Assembly: GCA_944388405.1 (NCBI GenBank)
Contig: CALXIQ010000007.1
Location: 62,001 to 126,000 of the forward strand
Source of the DNA: an uncultured Ruminococcus sp.
Lineage (GTDB): Bacteria > Bacillota > Clostridia > Oscillospirales > Ruminococcaceae
Direction of reading: 5' to 3'
DNA: 64,000 bases
Positions 26,749 to 34,793 of this stretch are shown piece by piece (position 1 is the first letter of the stretch; each line of letters begins with the position of its first letter). The notes below the pieces were generated by a model. It saw only the letters and a program-made list of their open reading frames with translations, was not told the DNA's origin and ran no database searches. The position numbers were made by a program, and so were the translations under genes.

Positions 26749-26833
26749 GAAATTTTTCCTCCTTGCCTGAATCAAAGCAAAATTAGCGGCATATAAGCTT
26801 AAATCCCACCAGGGGACACAATGCCACCAAATA

Positions 26834-26862
26834 ATTATATCACAAAACCCTCCTCTTGTAAA
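26834..26862 (-). promoter_or_regulatory. purA promoter
   Basis: TTTACA (26857-26862), 17-bp spacer, TATAAT (26834-26839) on the minus strand; leader about 80 nt. Confidence 0.75.
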
Positions 26863-26946
26863 TAGGTTTTGCGACAAAAAGATAATTTGTGCGTTTTTAA
26901 ATTCTTCCGCTTGTTTCACGGTTTTAAAAATAATTTTAAAAAGCTC

Positions 26947-26975
26947 TTGACAAACTATGCTTTTCACTATATAAT
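26947..26975 (+). promoter_or_regulatory. symporter promoter
   Basis: TTGACA (26947-26952), 17-bp spacer, TATAAT (26970-26975), a perfect consensus. Confidence 0.85.
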
Positions 26976-27058
26976 ATCACTTGTACGATTTATTAGATAA
27001 AAGCATAAAAGCATTAAATCTTTAAATTGTTGATATGTATGTGGAAGGAATGGAACTT

Positions 27059-28585
27059 ATGTTGGAAATGTGGATAATTCTTATAGTATATCTGCTGATA
27101 ATGATAGGCGTCGGCTGGTATTATAAGAAAAAGAACGACAGCGTGTCGGAATTTGTGCTGGGAGGACGTGCCTTAGGTCCGTGGTTTACCGCCTTTGCTT
27201 ACGGAACTTCTTACTTTTCAGCCGTTATTTTCGTGGGCTATGCGGGAAAATTCGGCTGGAACTACGGAATCGCCACCACCTGGGTGGGAATAGGCAACGC
27301 AGTGTTAGGCTCTCTGCTCCCCTGGCTGGTGCTGGGAAAACGTTCAAGAGTAATGTCCAAAGCCCTCGAAGCCAAGACGATGCCGGAATTTTTTGAAAAA
27401 CGCTACAACAGCAGACCGCTGAAAATCATTTCGGCGCTGATAATTTTCGTATTTCTTATCCCCTACACCGCTTCGGTGTACAACGGACTGTCAAGGCTGT
27501 TTGAAACCGGCTTCGGAATCCCCTACAAATACTGCATTATCGGAATGGCTTTAGTCACCGCTGTTTACGTAATCATGGGCGGCTACAAGGCTACCGCCCT
27601 CACCGATTTTATTCAGGGAATAATTATGCTGGTGGGCATTACCGCCGTGGTTATAGCTATTCTCAACATAAACGGCGGACTGTTCTCCTCTATGGATATG
27701 CTCAGCGAAATCCCCTCGTCGGACGGCAGCACAGGCACATACAGCAGCATTTTCGGACCTGACCCCTTAAACCTTGCAGGCGTTGTAATCCTCACCTCCT
27801 TAGGCACCTGGGGTATGCCCCAGATGGTGGGAAAATTCTATGCCGTAAAGGACAACAAGTCGATTAAAATCGGCACTGTGGTGTCAACGGTTTTCGCCCT
27901 TATCGTGGCAGGCGGCTGCTACTTCCTTGGAGCGTTCGGACGGCTTTTTGTAAACGACGTTAACGGCTCTCCCGAGGGCGGCTTTGACGGGATTGTACCC
28001 CACATGATGGAGCAGCTTCCCGATTTGCTGTTCGGCATTGTGCTGGTGCTGGTGCTTTCAGCATCCATGTCCACCCTTTCATCTCTGGTGCTTACCTCAA
28101 GCTCGGTGCTGACAATTGACCTTATCAAGCCTCTTGTAGGAAAAATCAGCGAGAAAAAAGAGCTGTTCATACTGAGATTTTTTATTGCAATCTTCCTTTT
28201 GATTTCCGTAATTCTGGCAATTATAACCCTTGAAAATCCCCAGACGGTTATTTCAACTCTTATGTCAATTTCATGGGGCGCGCTGGCTGGTGCTTTCCTC
28301 GCTCCGTATATGTACGGCCTTTTCTGGAAGGGCGTTACCAAGGCCGCCGTTATCGCCTGCTTTATAAGCGGAATAGGCATCACGGTTGTACATATGTTTT
28401 ACTACACCTTCGGCGGTAGAAGCGGCGAACTTTTCGGCATCGACCTGGCGTCACCCATAAATGCCGGAGCTTTCTCAATGCTGTTCGGTTTGATAGTAGT
28501 GCCGGTTGTAAGCCTGCTAACCGGCGGTAAAAAGGACAAGGAACACGCAAGTAAGGTGTTCGCCTGCTTTGCTTCAAAGGAATAG
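27059..28585 (+). CDS. sodium:solute symporter (SSS family)
   Basis: A membrane protein of 508 aa with about 13 hydrophobic segments. The SSS pattern is visible in the early FVLGGRALGPWFTAFAYGTSYFSA region and in GGYKATALTDFIQGIIM, the family signature zone. Relatives carry proline, pantothenate, sugars or sialic acid with sodium; the substrate cannot be named. ATG 27059 is chosen because GGAAGGA lies 9 nt before it; the frame opens at 27035. It is a single-gene unit with a consensus promoter and a strong terminator. Confidence 0.9.
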   Translation: MLEMWIILIVYLLIMIGVGWYYKKKNDSVSEFVLGGRALGPWFTAFAYGTSYFSAVIFVGYAGKFGWNYGIATTWVGIGNAVLGSLLPWLVLGKRSRVMSKALEAKTMPEFFEKRYNSRPLKIISALIIFVFLIPYTASVYNGLSRLFETGFGIPYKYCIIGMALVTAVYVIMGGYKATALTDFIQGIIMLVGITAVVIAILNINGGLFSSMDMLSEIPSSDGSTGTYSSIFGPDPLNLAGVVILTSLGTWGMPQMVGKFYAVKDNKSIKIGTVVSTVFALIVAGGCYFLGAFGRLFVNDVNGSPEGGFDGIVPHMMEQLPDLLFGIVLVLVLSASMSTLSSLVLTSSSVLTIDLIKPLVGKISEKKELFILRFFIAIFLLISVILAIITLENPQTVISTLMSISWGALAGAFLAPYMYGLFWKGVTKAAVIACFISGIGITVVHMFYYTFGGRSGELFGIDLASPINAGAFSMLFGLIVVPVVSLLTGGKKDKEHASKVFACFASKE

Positions 28586-28598
28586 CTTTAAAACTACA

Positions 28599-28629
28599 AA
28601 ACCCTGCGGTTTTTACAGCCGCAGGGTTT
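28599..28629 (+). terminator. symporter terminator
   Basis: AAACCCTGCGG / CCGCAGGGTTT, 11-bp perfect stem, then CTTTAT. A-rich DNA on the other side may let it act in both directions. Confidence 0.85.
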
Positions 28630-28692
28630 CTTTATGCAAAAAATCCGACGCCCGATTGCCGAACGCCGGATATATAAAACAATTGCACTGCA

Positions 28693-29121
28693 CTATTTCT
28701 TTTTCTTCTTGCTGCCATACAGCCCTACTTCTCTTAAAAGGAACAAACTGAACGCAACGCTGCCAAGCATAATAATCGCCATGACCAAATCAGGTAATTC
28801 TGTTGTAAAAACAAAAATAAATGCGCCAATCAATAAAACATCTACCAGAATAATAACAAACAGCTGTACACCGGCGGAAGCCTGTGAATTAAGCTCATCA
28901 GAATCCTTCCCGGTGGAGGTTTTATTGAAATTCAAATTCGCCGAGGGAAAATACGGACCACCGTATCCTCTCTTTTTCCTTTTTTCCTCCTGACGCTTCA
29001 TTTCATCAATAAAAGTGTCCCTGAGATGGGATTCATATATGTTAAGCATTCCGTCCTTGTCTTTATCAAACAGCTTATCGATAGGTGTAGGAAACGGATG
29101 CTTCCAGCTTGAGTTTCTCAT
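28693..29121 (-). CDS. small membrane protein with an EF-hand-like loop
   Basis: A 142-aa protein of no family known to me. Residues about 18-29 (DKDKDGMLNIYE) match a canonical EF-hand calcium loop, with D at 1, 3 and 5, G at 6 and E at 12. A charged cytoplasmic stretch (MKRQEEKRKKRGYGGPYF) follows, then two TM segments at about 83-103 and 108-130 and a basic tail. ATG 29121 is chosen because AAAGGGG lies 8 nt upstream; an earlier ATG at 29151 lacks a site. Two minus-strand promoters lie upstream. Confidence 0.75.
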   Translation of the reverse strand: MRNSSWKHPFPTPIDKLFDKDKDGMLNIYESHLRDTFIDEMKRQEEKRKKRGYGGPYFPSANLNFNKTSTGKDSDELNSQASAGVQLFVIILVDVLLIGAFIFVFTTELPDLVMAIIMLGSVAFSLFLLREVGLYGSKKKKK

Positions 29122-29170
29122 TTCAGCAACCCCTTTCTGAATGAAATGCAAATCCGCAAAAATACCAATG

Positions 29171-29199
29171 ATTATACCATCTCACCTGCGTTGAATCAA
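29171..29199 (-). promoter_or_regulatory. proximal promoter of the EF-hand gene
   Basis: TTGATT (29194-29199), 17-bp spacer, TATAAT (29171-29176) on the minus strand. Confidence 0.75.
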
Positions 29200-29260
29200 A
29201 GAAAATAATCTTTTCCTCCACGCCTCTTGCTTATTGTCTCTAAACCTCTTGCTTCTATTA

Positions 29261-29289
29261 ATTATACCGCAATCAGTAAGAAAAGTCAA
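29261..29289 (-). promoter_or_regulatory. distal promoter upstream of the EF-hand gene
   Basis: TTGACT (29284-29289), 17-bp spacer, TATAAT (29261-29266) on the minus strand. Its leader includes two copies of AAGCAAGAGG 22 nt apart before the proximal promoter. Confidence 0.7.
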
Positions 29290-29304
29290 CCGAAATTGCT
29301 GCAA

Positions 29305-30051
29305 TCAATACATATTTTCCGCCTTTTTCACCGCTTCCTCAAGGCTCAGCCCGGTAAAGCTCTGAGCATGGAAAAGCCGTCCGCTCTTTTTGTCGTCCAC
29401 AAACGCCCCCACAACAATCCCGGGCACACAGCTTTCCACCGAGTTGGGAGCGTGAGGTCCGCCCAGGTCGGTTCTGCACCAGCCGGGGTCGGTGATGTTC
29501 ATCATAACATCAGTCCCCTCGATAACAGAGGATAAGTCGGTGGTAAATTTGTCAAGCGCAGCCTTGCTGGAGGAATATCCTGCCTGCTCAGGCTCGTTTC
29601 TTATTCCGCTGGTGGTGTTGATTATCCGCCCGAAGCCCCGCTCAATCATCTTAGGCAGAAAATGATAGCATATCATCGCCGGGGCAATCGTGTTAATCAT
29701 GAAGCTTTGAGTAAAATCCTCCACGGGAGTTTTAAAATACTCTGTGCGGTAGGCAATCTGCACTGCGGCGTCGTTAAACACAATATCCACCTGCACGCCG
29801 CTGTCGTCGATTGTTTTAAGCATATTCTCAACCGAACCGGGGTCTGAAAGCTCCGCCTCAACCTGCAAAGCCTGTACGCCTGTTTCGCTGACTTCCTTGA
29901 AAACTTCCTTCGTGTGTTCAAGGCTTCTGCTGTGAAGTATTAGATTTGCTCCCCGGCTCGCCATAAACAAGGCAATCTGCCTGCCTACTCCCCTGCTTGC
30001 TCCCGTTACTAAAACCCATTTTCCTTTTACATCAACCATAATCTCCGCCAT
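29305..30051 (-). CDS. SDR family oxidoreductase
   Basis: A 248-aa Rossmann-fold protein with TGASRGVGRQ at the NAD(P) site and YSSSK as the catalytic Tyr/Lys pair. The usual NNAG is changed to NDAA (IVFNDAAVQ). The substrate is unknown. It lies 80 nt downstream of the NAD-epimerase-like gene and both are read away from an AraC regulator, so they form a likely regulated pair. ATG 30051 has GGGAG 12 nt upstream; ATG 30039 is an alternative close to GGAG. Confidence 0.87.
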   Translation of the reverse strand: MAEIMVDVKGKWVLVTGASRGVGRQIALFMASRGANLILHSRSLEHTKEVFKEVSETGVQALQVEAELSDPGSVENMLKTIDDSGVQVDIVFNDAAVQIAYRTEYFKTPVEDFTQSFMINTIAPAMICYHFLPKMIERGFGRIINTTSGIRNEPEQAGYSSSKAALDKFTTDLSSVIEGTDVMMNITDPGWCRTDLGGPHAPNSVESCVPGIVVGAFVDDKKSGRLFHAQSFTGLSLEEAVKKAENMY

Positions 30052-30131
30052 GGTGATTTCAATCTCCCCATGACTAACCTTCCTTTCTTGATGAATTTAC
30101 AATGCTTTATCTAAGTTGTTGGCTGCGGCTT

Positions 30132-31145
30132 TCAGCTTAAAACACTCTGCACTGCATTTTCCATAGCTTCAATCACCCTGTCGCACCAATGGTCAAATTC
30201 AGCGTCAAGCTGCTGACACTCCTTGTGAGAAAGCATATATTCCACCGCTCTTTTTGCGCCCATATCAAAGCGTATTTCCGCATTAAATCCCGGAACAAGC
30301 CGCTTCAGCTTTGAGTTGTCAAAAACCACCGTATTAGACTTGTCGCCAAGCAAACTTCCCTCAAAATCGTAATTGCTGCACTTAGCAAGAAAATCCGACG
30401 GCACATAATAAGGCTTGTATTCAACTCCCAGAGCATCGGCAATCGCCTTGTAAATCTGATTCCAGGTAAGGCTTTCGTCGGAGGTTATCTGCACCGCCTC
30501 GCCAATGGCGTGAATGTTTCCAATAAGCCCCACAAAAGCCTTGGCAAAATCGTCGCAGTGGGTCATAGTCCAGAGGGACGAGCCGTCGCCATGGACGATT
30601 ACCCTTTTTCCCTCTATCATTCGCTTTACCACCTGCCAGCTGCCGCCGTTTCCGTGAACTCCTACCGGCACGCTTTTATCGCAGTAGGTGTGGCTGGGAC
30701 GTACTATAGTCACAGGGAAACCATTCTCACGGTACATTTTCATCAGATAATCCTCGCAGGCTATCTTGTTTCTTGAATACTCCCAATAGGGATTTGCCAG
30801 TGGCGTTCCCTCGTTTATTATATAGTTTGACAACGGTTTCTGATACGCCGAAGCGGAGCTTATAAAAATATACTGCTTGGTTTTGCCGTTAAACAGCCGG
30901 TAATCTCTCATAAGCTGCTCCGGCACAAAACCTATAAAATCCGCCACACAGTCAAAGGTCATTCCCTCAAGCAGCCCTGCCGCCTTTTCCTCGTCGCCGA
31001 TGTCACAGCAGATATGATGTGCTCCCTTAACCTCGTCGTTTTTTGAACCCCGGTTAAGAAGATAAACCTCCTCGCCTTTTGACAGCAGCAGCCTTGTTAT
31101 CGCCCCTGAGATTGTCCCCGTTCCGCCGATAAATAAAATTTTCAT
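30132..31145 (-). CDS. NAD-dependent epimerase/dehydratase family protein
   Basis: A 337-aa extended SDR. GGTGTISG near residues 7-14 binds the dinucleotide, ISSASAY carries the catalytic serine and YSRNK the Tyr/Lys pair. Similar proteins are labelled NAD-dependent epimerases or reductases of the isoflavone-reductase/RNA-binding-protein-like group; the substrate is unknown. AAGGAG lies 7 nt before the ATG. It is divergent from the AraC-type gene at 31308 and heads a two-gene unit with the SDR at 29305. Confidence 0.87.
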   Translation of the reverse strand: MKILFIGGTGTISGAITRLLLSKGEEVYLLNRGSKNDEVKGAHHICCDIGDEEKAAGLLEGMTFDCVADFIGFVPEQLMRDYRLFNGKTKQYIFISSASAYQKPLSNYIINEGTPLANPYWEYSRNKIACEDYLMKMYRENGFPVTIVRPSHTYCDKSVPVGVHGNGGSWQVVKRMIEGKRVIVHGDGSSLWTMTHCDDFAKAFVGLIGNIHAIGEAVQITSDESLTWNQIYKAIADALGVEYKPYYVPSDFLAKCSNYDFEGSLLGDKSNTVVFDNSKLKRLVPGFNAEIRFDMGAKRAVEYMLSHKECQQLDAEFDHWCDRVIEAMENAVQSVLS

Positions 31146-31229
31146 AAGCTCACTCCTTACAATTTTATTTGTGATGCCGCGCCCTCCCCAATAAGGGGCA
31201 GCCGCCTTAAAAATTTACAAAATAATTAT

Positions 31230-31262
31230 ATCAAAACGGGGTCTTTTGTGCTATAATCATTA
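31230..31262. promoter_or_regulatory. overlapping divergent -10 boxes
   Basis: A minus-strand TATAAT near 31227-31233 and a plus-strand TATAAT near 31252-31257 lie back to back between the epimerase and AraC genes. Both have weak -35 regions, which fits promoters needing an activator such as AraC. Confidence 0.4.
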
Positions 31263-31307
31263 CAGCAAAAAATTGTACGTTTCTATACAACCGAAAGGAT
31301 GTTCGCA

Positions 31308-32180
31308 ATGCAGGAGCTTTTTGAATACAGCGATAAACTTAACTCTCCCTACGAAGCTTTTTTGTTTGATACAAATAAGACCAACTTCCCCGTAAGACCT
31401 CACTGGCACTATTTTGCTGAGATAATATACATACTTGAGGGCTCGGTAATTGTAAGCAGCATAAACGACATCCGCACCGCCTCTGAAGGAACGCTTGTGG
31501 TATTCCACCCCCAGACTGTTCACTCAATCTACCCAGACGGCGACCGCTACTGCAGATATGCGGTGCTGAAATTTGACGTAAACAGGCTTAATATGTCAAA
31601 CAGTTACTCGCCCAAGCTGTCATATATTCTTGCCGCAGCCAAGGACGACCCCTGCGCTGATTTTCTGTTTGACAATAGCGAGCTTAATGCTATTGCCATC
31701 CAAGAGATTTTTATGAGCTGTATACACGAAATAGATGAAAAAAATTATGGCTACGACCTTATAATACAAGCCAATCTTTCCACCCTTCTGGTTGAACTTA
31801 TAAGAATCTGGCGAAAAAAAGGGCTTGACACCGACCACATTTCCGTTTCCCACGTTGAAGCGGAATCAATACACACCATAACCGAATATATCGACTCTCA
31901 TTTTTCCGAGCCCCTTAAAGTGCAGCTTCTGGCGGATAAATGCGGCATGAGCTACTCCTATTTTGCACGGCTTTTCAGACAGCTGTACGGACAAAGCTGC
32001 AAGGAATACATTGAATTTATCCGCATTTGCAAAGCTGAGGATATGCTGCTGTTTACAAACCTTGACCTTAGCTACATCAGTCAGGAAACAGGCTTTTCCG
32101 ATTGCAGCCACCTGATAAAAACCTTCAAAAAGCTTAAAGGCATTACCCCCAAGCAGTTCAGAATGAAAATGAGAAAATAA
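31308..32180 (+). CDS. AraC family transcriptional regulator
   Basis: The N-terminal cupin-like sensor (HWHYFAEIIYILEGS) is followed by a C-terminal pair of HTH motifs over about residues 190-290 (LLADKCGMSYSYFARLFRQL and ISQETGFSDCSHLIKTFKKL), the AraC plan. Length 290 aa. ATG 31308 is chosen because AAAGG lies 9 nt upstream; ATG 31299 is too close. It is divergent from the epimerase-SDR pair and most likely controls it in response to a small ligand. Confidence 0.92.
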   Translation: MQELFEYSDKLNSPYEAFLFDTNKTNFPVRPHWHYFAEIIYILEGSVIVSSINDIRTASEGTLVVFHPQTVHSIYPDGDRYCRYAVLKFDVNRLNMSNSYSPKLSYILAAAKDDPCADFLFDNSELNAIAIQEIFMSCIHEIDEKNYGYDLIIQANLSTLLVELIRIWRKKGLDTDHISVSHVEAESIHTITEYIDSHFSEPLKVQLLADKCGMSYSYFARLFRQLYGQSCKEYIEFIRICKAEDMLLFTNLDLSYISQETGFSDCSHLIKTFKKLKGITPKQFRMKMRK

Positions 32181-32183
32181 AAA

Positions 32184-32210
32184 GCCTGTACGGACAATTT
32201 CCGTACAGGC
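32184..32210. terminator. bidirectional terminator between AraC and rubrerythrin genes
   Basis: GCCTGTACGG / CCGTACAGGC, 10-bp perfect stem. The T tract is stronger on the minus strand (TTTTTATTTT), where it ends the rubrerythrin transcript. Confidence 0.85.
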
Positions 32211-32228
32211 AATATTTAAAGCTGTACA

Positions 32229-32774
32229 TTACTTGAAGTATCTGTCGTAAAGGCCCTTGAATCCGCAGCCGTGGCGTGCTTCGTCCTTAGCCATCTCATG
32301 AACTGTGTCGTGAATAGCGTCGTAGCCAAGCTCCTTAGCTCTCTTAGCGATTGCAAGCTTTCCGGTAACTGCGCCGTTCTCAGCCATATATCTCAGCTCA
32401 AGGTTCTTCTTTGTGGAAGGTGTTACTACCTCGCCCAGCAGCTCTGCAAACTTAGCAGCATGCTCAGCCTCCTCATAAGCTGCCTTCTCATAGAAAAGAC
32501 CAACCTCGGGATAACCTTCACGATATGCAACTCTTGCCATTGCAAGATACATACCAACCTCGGAGCACTCGCCGTTGAAGTTCTCTCTCAGACCCTGAAC
32601 AACTTCCTCGTCAAGACCCTGAGCAACGCCTACCTTGTGCTCGTCAGCCCAAACAAGCTCGGTCTCTTCCATTTTTGTGAACTTGGAAGCCGGTGCGCCG
32701 CACTGAGGGCACTTCTCGGGAGCCTGCTCACCTTCAAAAATGTAACCGCATACTGAACATACAAACTTTGACAT
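32229..32774 (-). CDS. reverse rubrerythrin
   Basis: The domain order is an N-terminal rubredoxin-like Fe(SCys)4 site ([10 protein letters not shown] and CPQCGAP, residues about 5-30) and then the diiron four-helix bundle with its ExxH motifs ([14 protein letters not shown]). This is the order of reverse rubrerythrin, an NADH-linked peroxide and oxygen scavenger of anaerobic Clostridia. The 181-aa length is typical. AGGAGG precedes the ATG. It has its own near-consensus promoter and a leader of about 85 nt with a CCGACA/TGTCGG hairpin. Confidence 0.93.
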   Translation of the reverse strand: MSKFVCSVCGYIFEGEQAPEKCPQCGAPASKFTKMEETELVWADEHKVGVAQGLDEEVVQGLRENFNGECSEVGMYLAMARVAYREGYPEVGLFYEKAAYEEAEHAAKFAELLGEVVTPSTKKNLELRYMAENGAVTGKLAIAKRAKELGYDAIHDTVHEMAKDEARHGCGFKGLYDRYFK

Positions 32775-32820
32775 AATTTTTATCCTCCTCTATTAAATTT
32801 ATCGTTTACCTGACTTTTAA

Positions 32821-32895
32821 CCGACAGATTATGTCGGCAAACTTTACAGCTTTACGCCGTGGTTAAAGTATACCACACAAGTGGACATTTGTCAA
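32821..32895 (-). promoter_or_regulatory. reverse rubrerythrin promoter and leader dyad
   Basis: TTGACA (32890-32895), 17-bp spacer, TATACT (32867-32872) on the minus strand. The leader holds CCGACAGATTATGTCGG (32821-32837), a 6-bp perfect dyad that could be an operator or hairpin; it does not match the PerR box. Confidence 0.75.
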
Positions 32896-32978
32896 TAGTT
32901 TTTTTTAAACATTTTCCGACACTTTACAAAACCTTGCGGCAACGCCGAAAATATCATCAAAAGCTTACACTCAAGGTG

Positions 32979-33007
32979 TGGACAACTCTATATTTATATG
33001 ATAAAAT
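32979..33007 (+). promoter_or_regulatory. promoter of the C_GCAxxG_C_C gene
   Basis: TGGACA (32979-32984), 17-bp spacer, TAAAAT (33002-33007). The start would be near 33013, so the ATG at 33014 would be leaderless, which favours ATG 33083. The 70-nt leader holds the dyad TTCGTATTTATACGAA (33055-33070). Confidence 0.6.
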
Positions 33008-33082
33008 ATAATAATGTCAAAAGCAAAAATTTATTGTGAAAAGCAGGTGAAAATTTCGTATTTATACGAATACGGACATACT

Positions 33083-33544
33083 ATGATTGATTTAAACAAA
33101 TCTCCCAAGGCTTTAAAAGCCATGGAACTTTTCAGAACCGGCTACAACTGCTCCCAGTCGGTGGTAGGAGCGTGGCATGAGGAGATGGGACTTGATTTCA
33201 ATACTGCGGTGCACATCGCTTCCGGCTTTGGCGGCGGAATGGGACGGCTCAGAGAGGTATGCGGAAGCTGTTCGGGGGCGTTTATGGTCCTCAGCATGAA
33301 ATACGGCTATACCGACCCTAAAAACTATCAGGACAAAAAAGCGCTTTACGAACTTATCCAGAAATTCGCCGCCAGATTCAAAGAGGAAAACGGCTTTGAT
33401 TCAATAGTCTGCCGTGAACTGCTGGGACTTCCCTCCGGAGCAAGCAGCCCCATCCCCGAAAAACGCACCGACAGCTACTACAAAAAACGCCCCTGCCCCG
33501 AGCTTATAGGACTTGCTTCCCATCTGCTCACCGAGTTCGTTTAA
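33083..33544 (+). CDS. C_GCAxxG_C_C family protein
   Basis: The conserved cysteines are YNCSQS, then GFGGGMGR-REVCGSCSGAF and later CRELLG and a C-terminal Cys (KKRPCPEL), the pattern of C_GCAxxG_C_C proteins. These are thought to bind a metal or cofactor; the role is unknown, and they often sit near redox genes, as here near reverse rubrerythrin. ATG 33083 gives 153 aa, matching family length; the frame opens at 33014 but that ATG would fall at the transcript start. The ribosome site is weak (CGGA). Confidence 0.85.
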   Translation: MIDLNKSPKALKAMELFRTGYNCSQSVVGAWHEEMGLDFNTAVHIASGFGGGMGRLREVCGSCSGAFMVLSMKYGYTDPKNYQDKKALYELIQKFAARFKEENGFDSIVCRELLGLPSGASSPIPEKRTDSYYKKRPCPELIGLASHLLTEFV

Positions 33545-33907
33545 ATATTAAAGACGTTATGGTCAAGACGTTTTTATTCCTTCTCTGATAAAAACACCTC
33601 TGTAGGGACATAATAGTTTTAACTCAACGCTGTTTGCTCAGCAGGCACAAAAATATCTGCGTCCTATCCCGGACGAGGCAATACGCGTCACGTTTGCTGA
33701 TACTCACTTGATTGTATGAACAGTTAGCTTGTTGCCGCAGCCATAGTGAGTGAGAAAAGTGCAACTTAAACTTTGCAGCAAACTTCCGACTTAATCAAAA
33801 CATACCTATCGGATACAAACTGCTATCTTCCCACAAATTGGAGCGAACGCCAGTGAGCGTAACGATATTGCGTCGTCCGCACTATGACCGGAAAGGAATG
33901 AACTATT
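33545..33907. other. 363-bp intergenic stretch, no gene recognised
   Basis: No supported ORF, tRNA or known riboswitch. Small inverted repeats occur (CGTCC/GGACG near 33660-33675; ACGC/GCGT near 33847-33860), and the last 30 nt hold the yitT ribosome site. The base composition is mixed and it may be a decayed gene or an unrecognised RNA leader. Confidence 0.5.
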
Positions 33908-34768
33908 ATGACCTTTGACGCTTTTTTTAACGGCTCTGCCGCAAGGCGTTTTTTAATATTATGTTTGGGAGCGGTTCTCTACGGAGTTTCGCTGGGGCTT
34001 TTTCTTGCGCCCAACAGCATCGCCCCGGGCGGTGTGGGCGGCATTTCAATTATGCTTAACAGCGTATTCCCCCTGGGTGTGGGAAGCTTTACAATGCTGC
34101 TTAATCTCCCTCTTCTGATAATTGCCGTGCTCAAATGGGGCTGGCGGTTTATATTTGGTACAATTACAGCTATAATAATCGCAGGGCTGACCGCAGACGC
34201 CTCCGCATTTTTTGAACCTGCCGCCAATGAGCCGATGCTTGCCGCAGTTTTCGGCGGAGCTTTTCTGGGCACAGGCTGCGCTTTGGTATTCCGCTGCGGC
34301 TCTACCACAGGCGGGACCGATATTGTAACAAAGCTTATAACCGCAAAACGTCCTCACCTTAAAATCGGAACGCTGATTCTCATTATCGACGGCGTGATTT
34401 CAATACTTGCGGGAATAGTATTCAAAAATATCGAAAACGCTCTGTACTCGCTGATAGCTCTTGCCGTTTGTTCAAAGGTGATTGATTTTATTCTCTACGG
34501 AACAGATTCTGCAAGGCTTCTTATAATAATAACCGAAAAGGGCACGGAAATTGCCGACGGGCTGCTTCACACCATAGATGTGGGTTGCACCGCTCTGGAC
34601 GGCGTTTCGGGCTACAAACAGGATAACAAGAAAATAATTCTGTGCGCAATGAAAAGACAAACAGTCCCTGCGGCGCAAAAATTTATTTTTAAAACCGACA
34701 GCCATGCATTTATGCTGGTAACCGCCGCAAACGAAATATACGGTCAGGGATTTAAGACCGCGGAATAA
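33908..34768 (+). CDS. YitT family membrane protein
   Basis: A 286-aa protein with five or six TM segments in the first 190 residues, including the repeated GG-rich motifs APGGVGGISIML and CGSTTGGTDIVTK typical of YitT/DUF161, then a soluble C-terminal DUF2179 domain (LLHTIDVGCTALDGVSGYKQDNKKIILCAM). The transport or sensing role is unknown. AAGGA lies 10 nt before the ATG. The HAD gene follows after 25 nt and is likely co-transcribed. Confidence 0.88.
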   Translation: MTFDAFFNGSAARRFLILCLGAVLYGVSLGLFLAPNSIAPGGVGGISIMLNSVFPLGVGSFTMLLNLPLLIIAVLKWGWRFIFGTITAIIIAGLTADASAFFEPAANEPMLAAVFGGAFLGTGCALVFRCGSTTGGTDIVTKLITAKRPHLKIGTLILIIDGVISILAGIVFKNIENALYSLIALAVCSKVIDFILYGTDSARLLIIITEKGTEIADGLLHTIDVGCTALDGVSGYKQDNKKIILCAMKRQTVPAAQKFIFKTDSHAFMLVTAANEIYGQGFKTAE

Positions 34769-34793
34769 ACAAAATCTGAAAGGAATTATAAAT

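Larger units (their letters stand above)
26749..27058. other. divergent promoter region between purA and the symporter
   Basis: It carries the purA leader and promoter on the minus strand and a consensus promoter for the symporter on the plus strand, with AT-rich DNA between them. No gene is supported here. Confidence 0.7.

Noticed and set aside
26749..26827. Purine riboswitch in the purA leader
   Set aside because: The leader has a two-part hairpin but lacks the conserved purine aptamer core.
32821..32837. CCGACA/TGTCGG dyad as a PerR box for reverse rubrerythrin
   Set aside because: It does not match the AT-rich PerR consensus and lies well downstream of the transcription start; more likely a leader hairpin.
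33014..33082. Upstream 23-residue extension of the C_GCAxxG_C_C protein
   Set aside because: The promoter places the transcript start at about 33013, leaving no ribosome site, and the family starts near residue 24.
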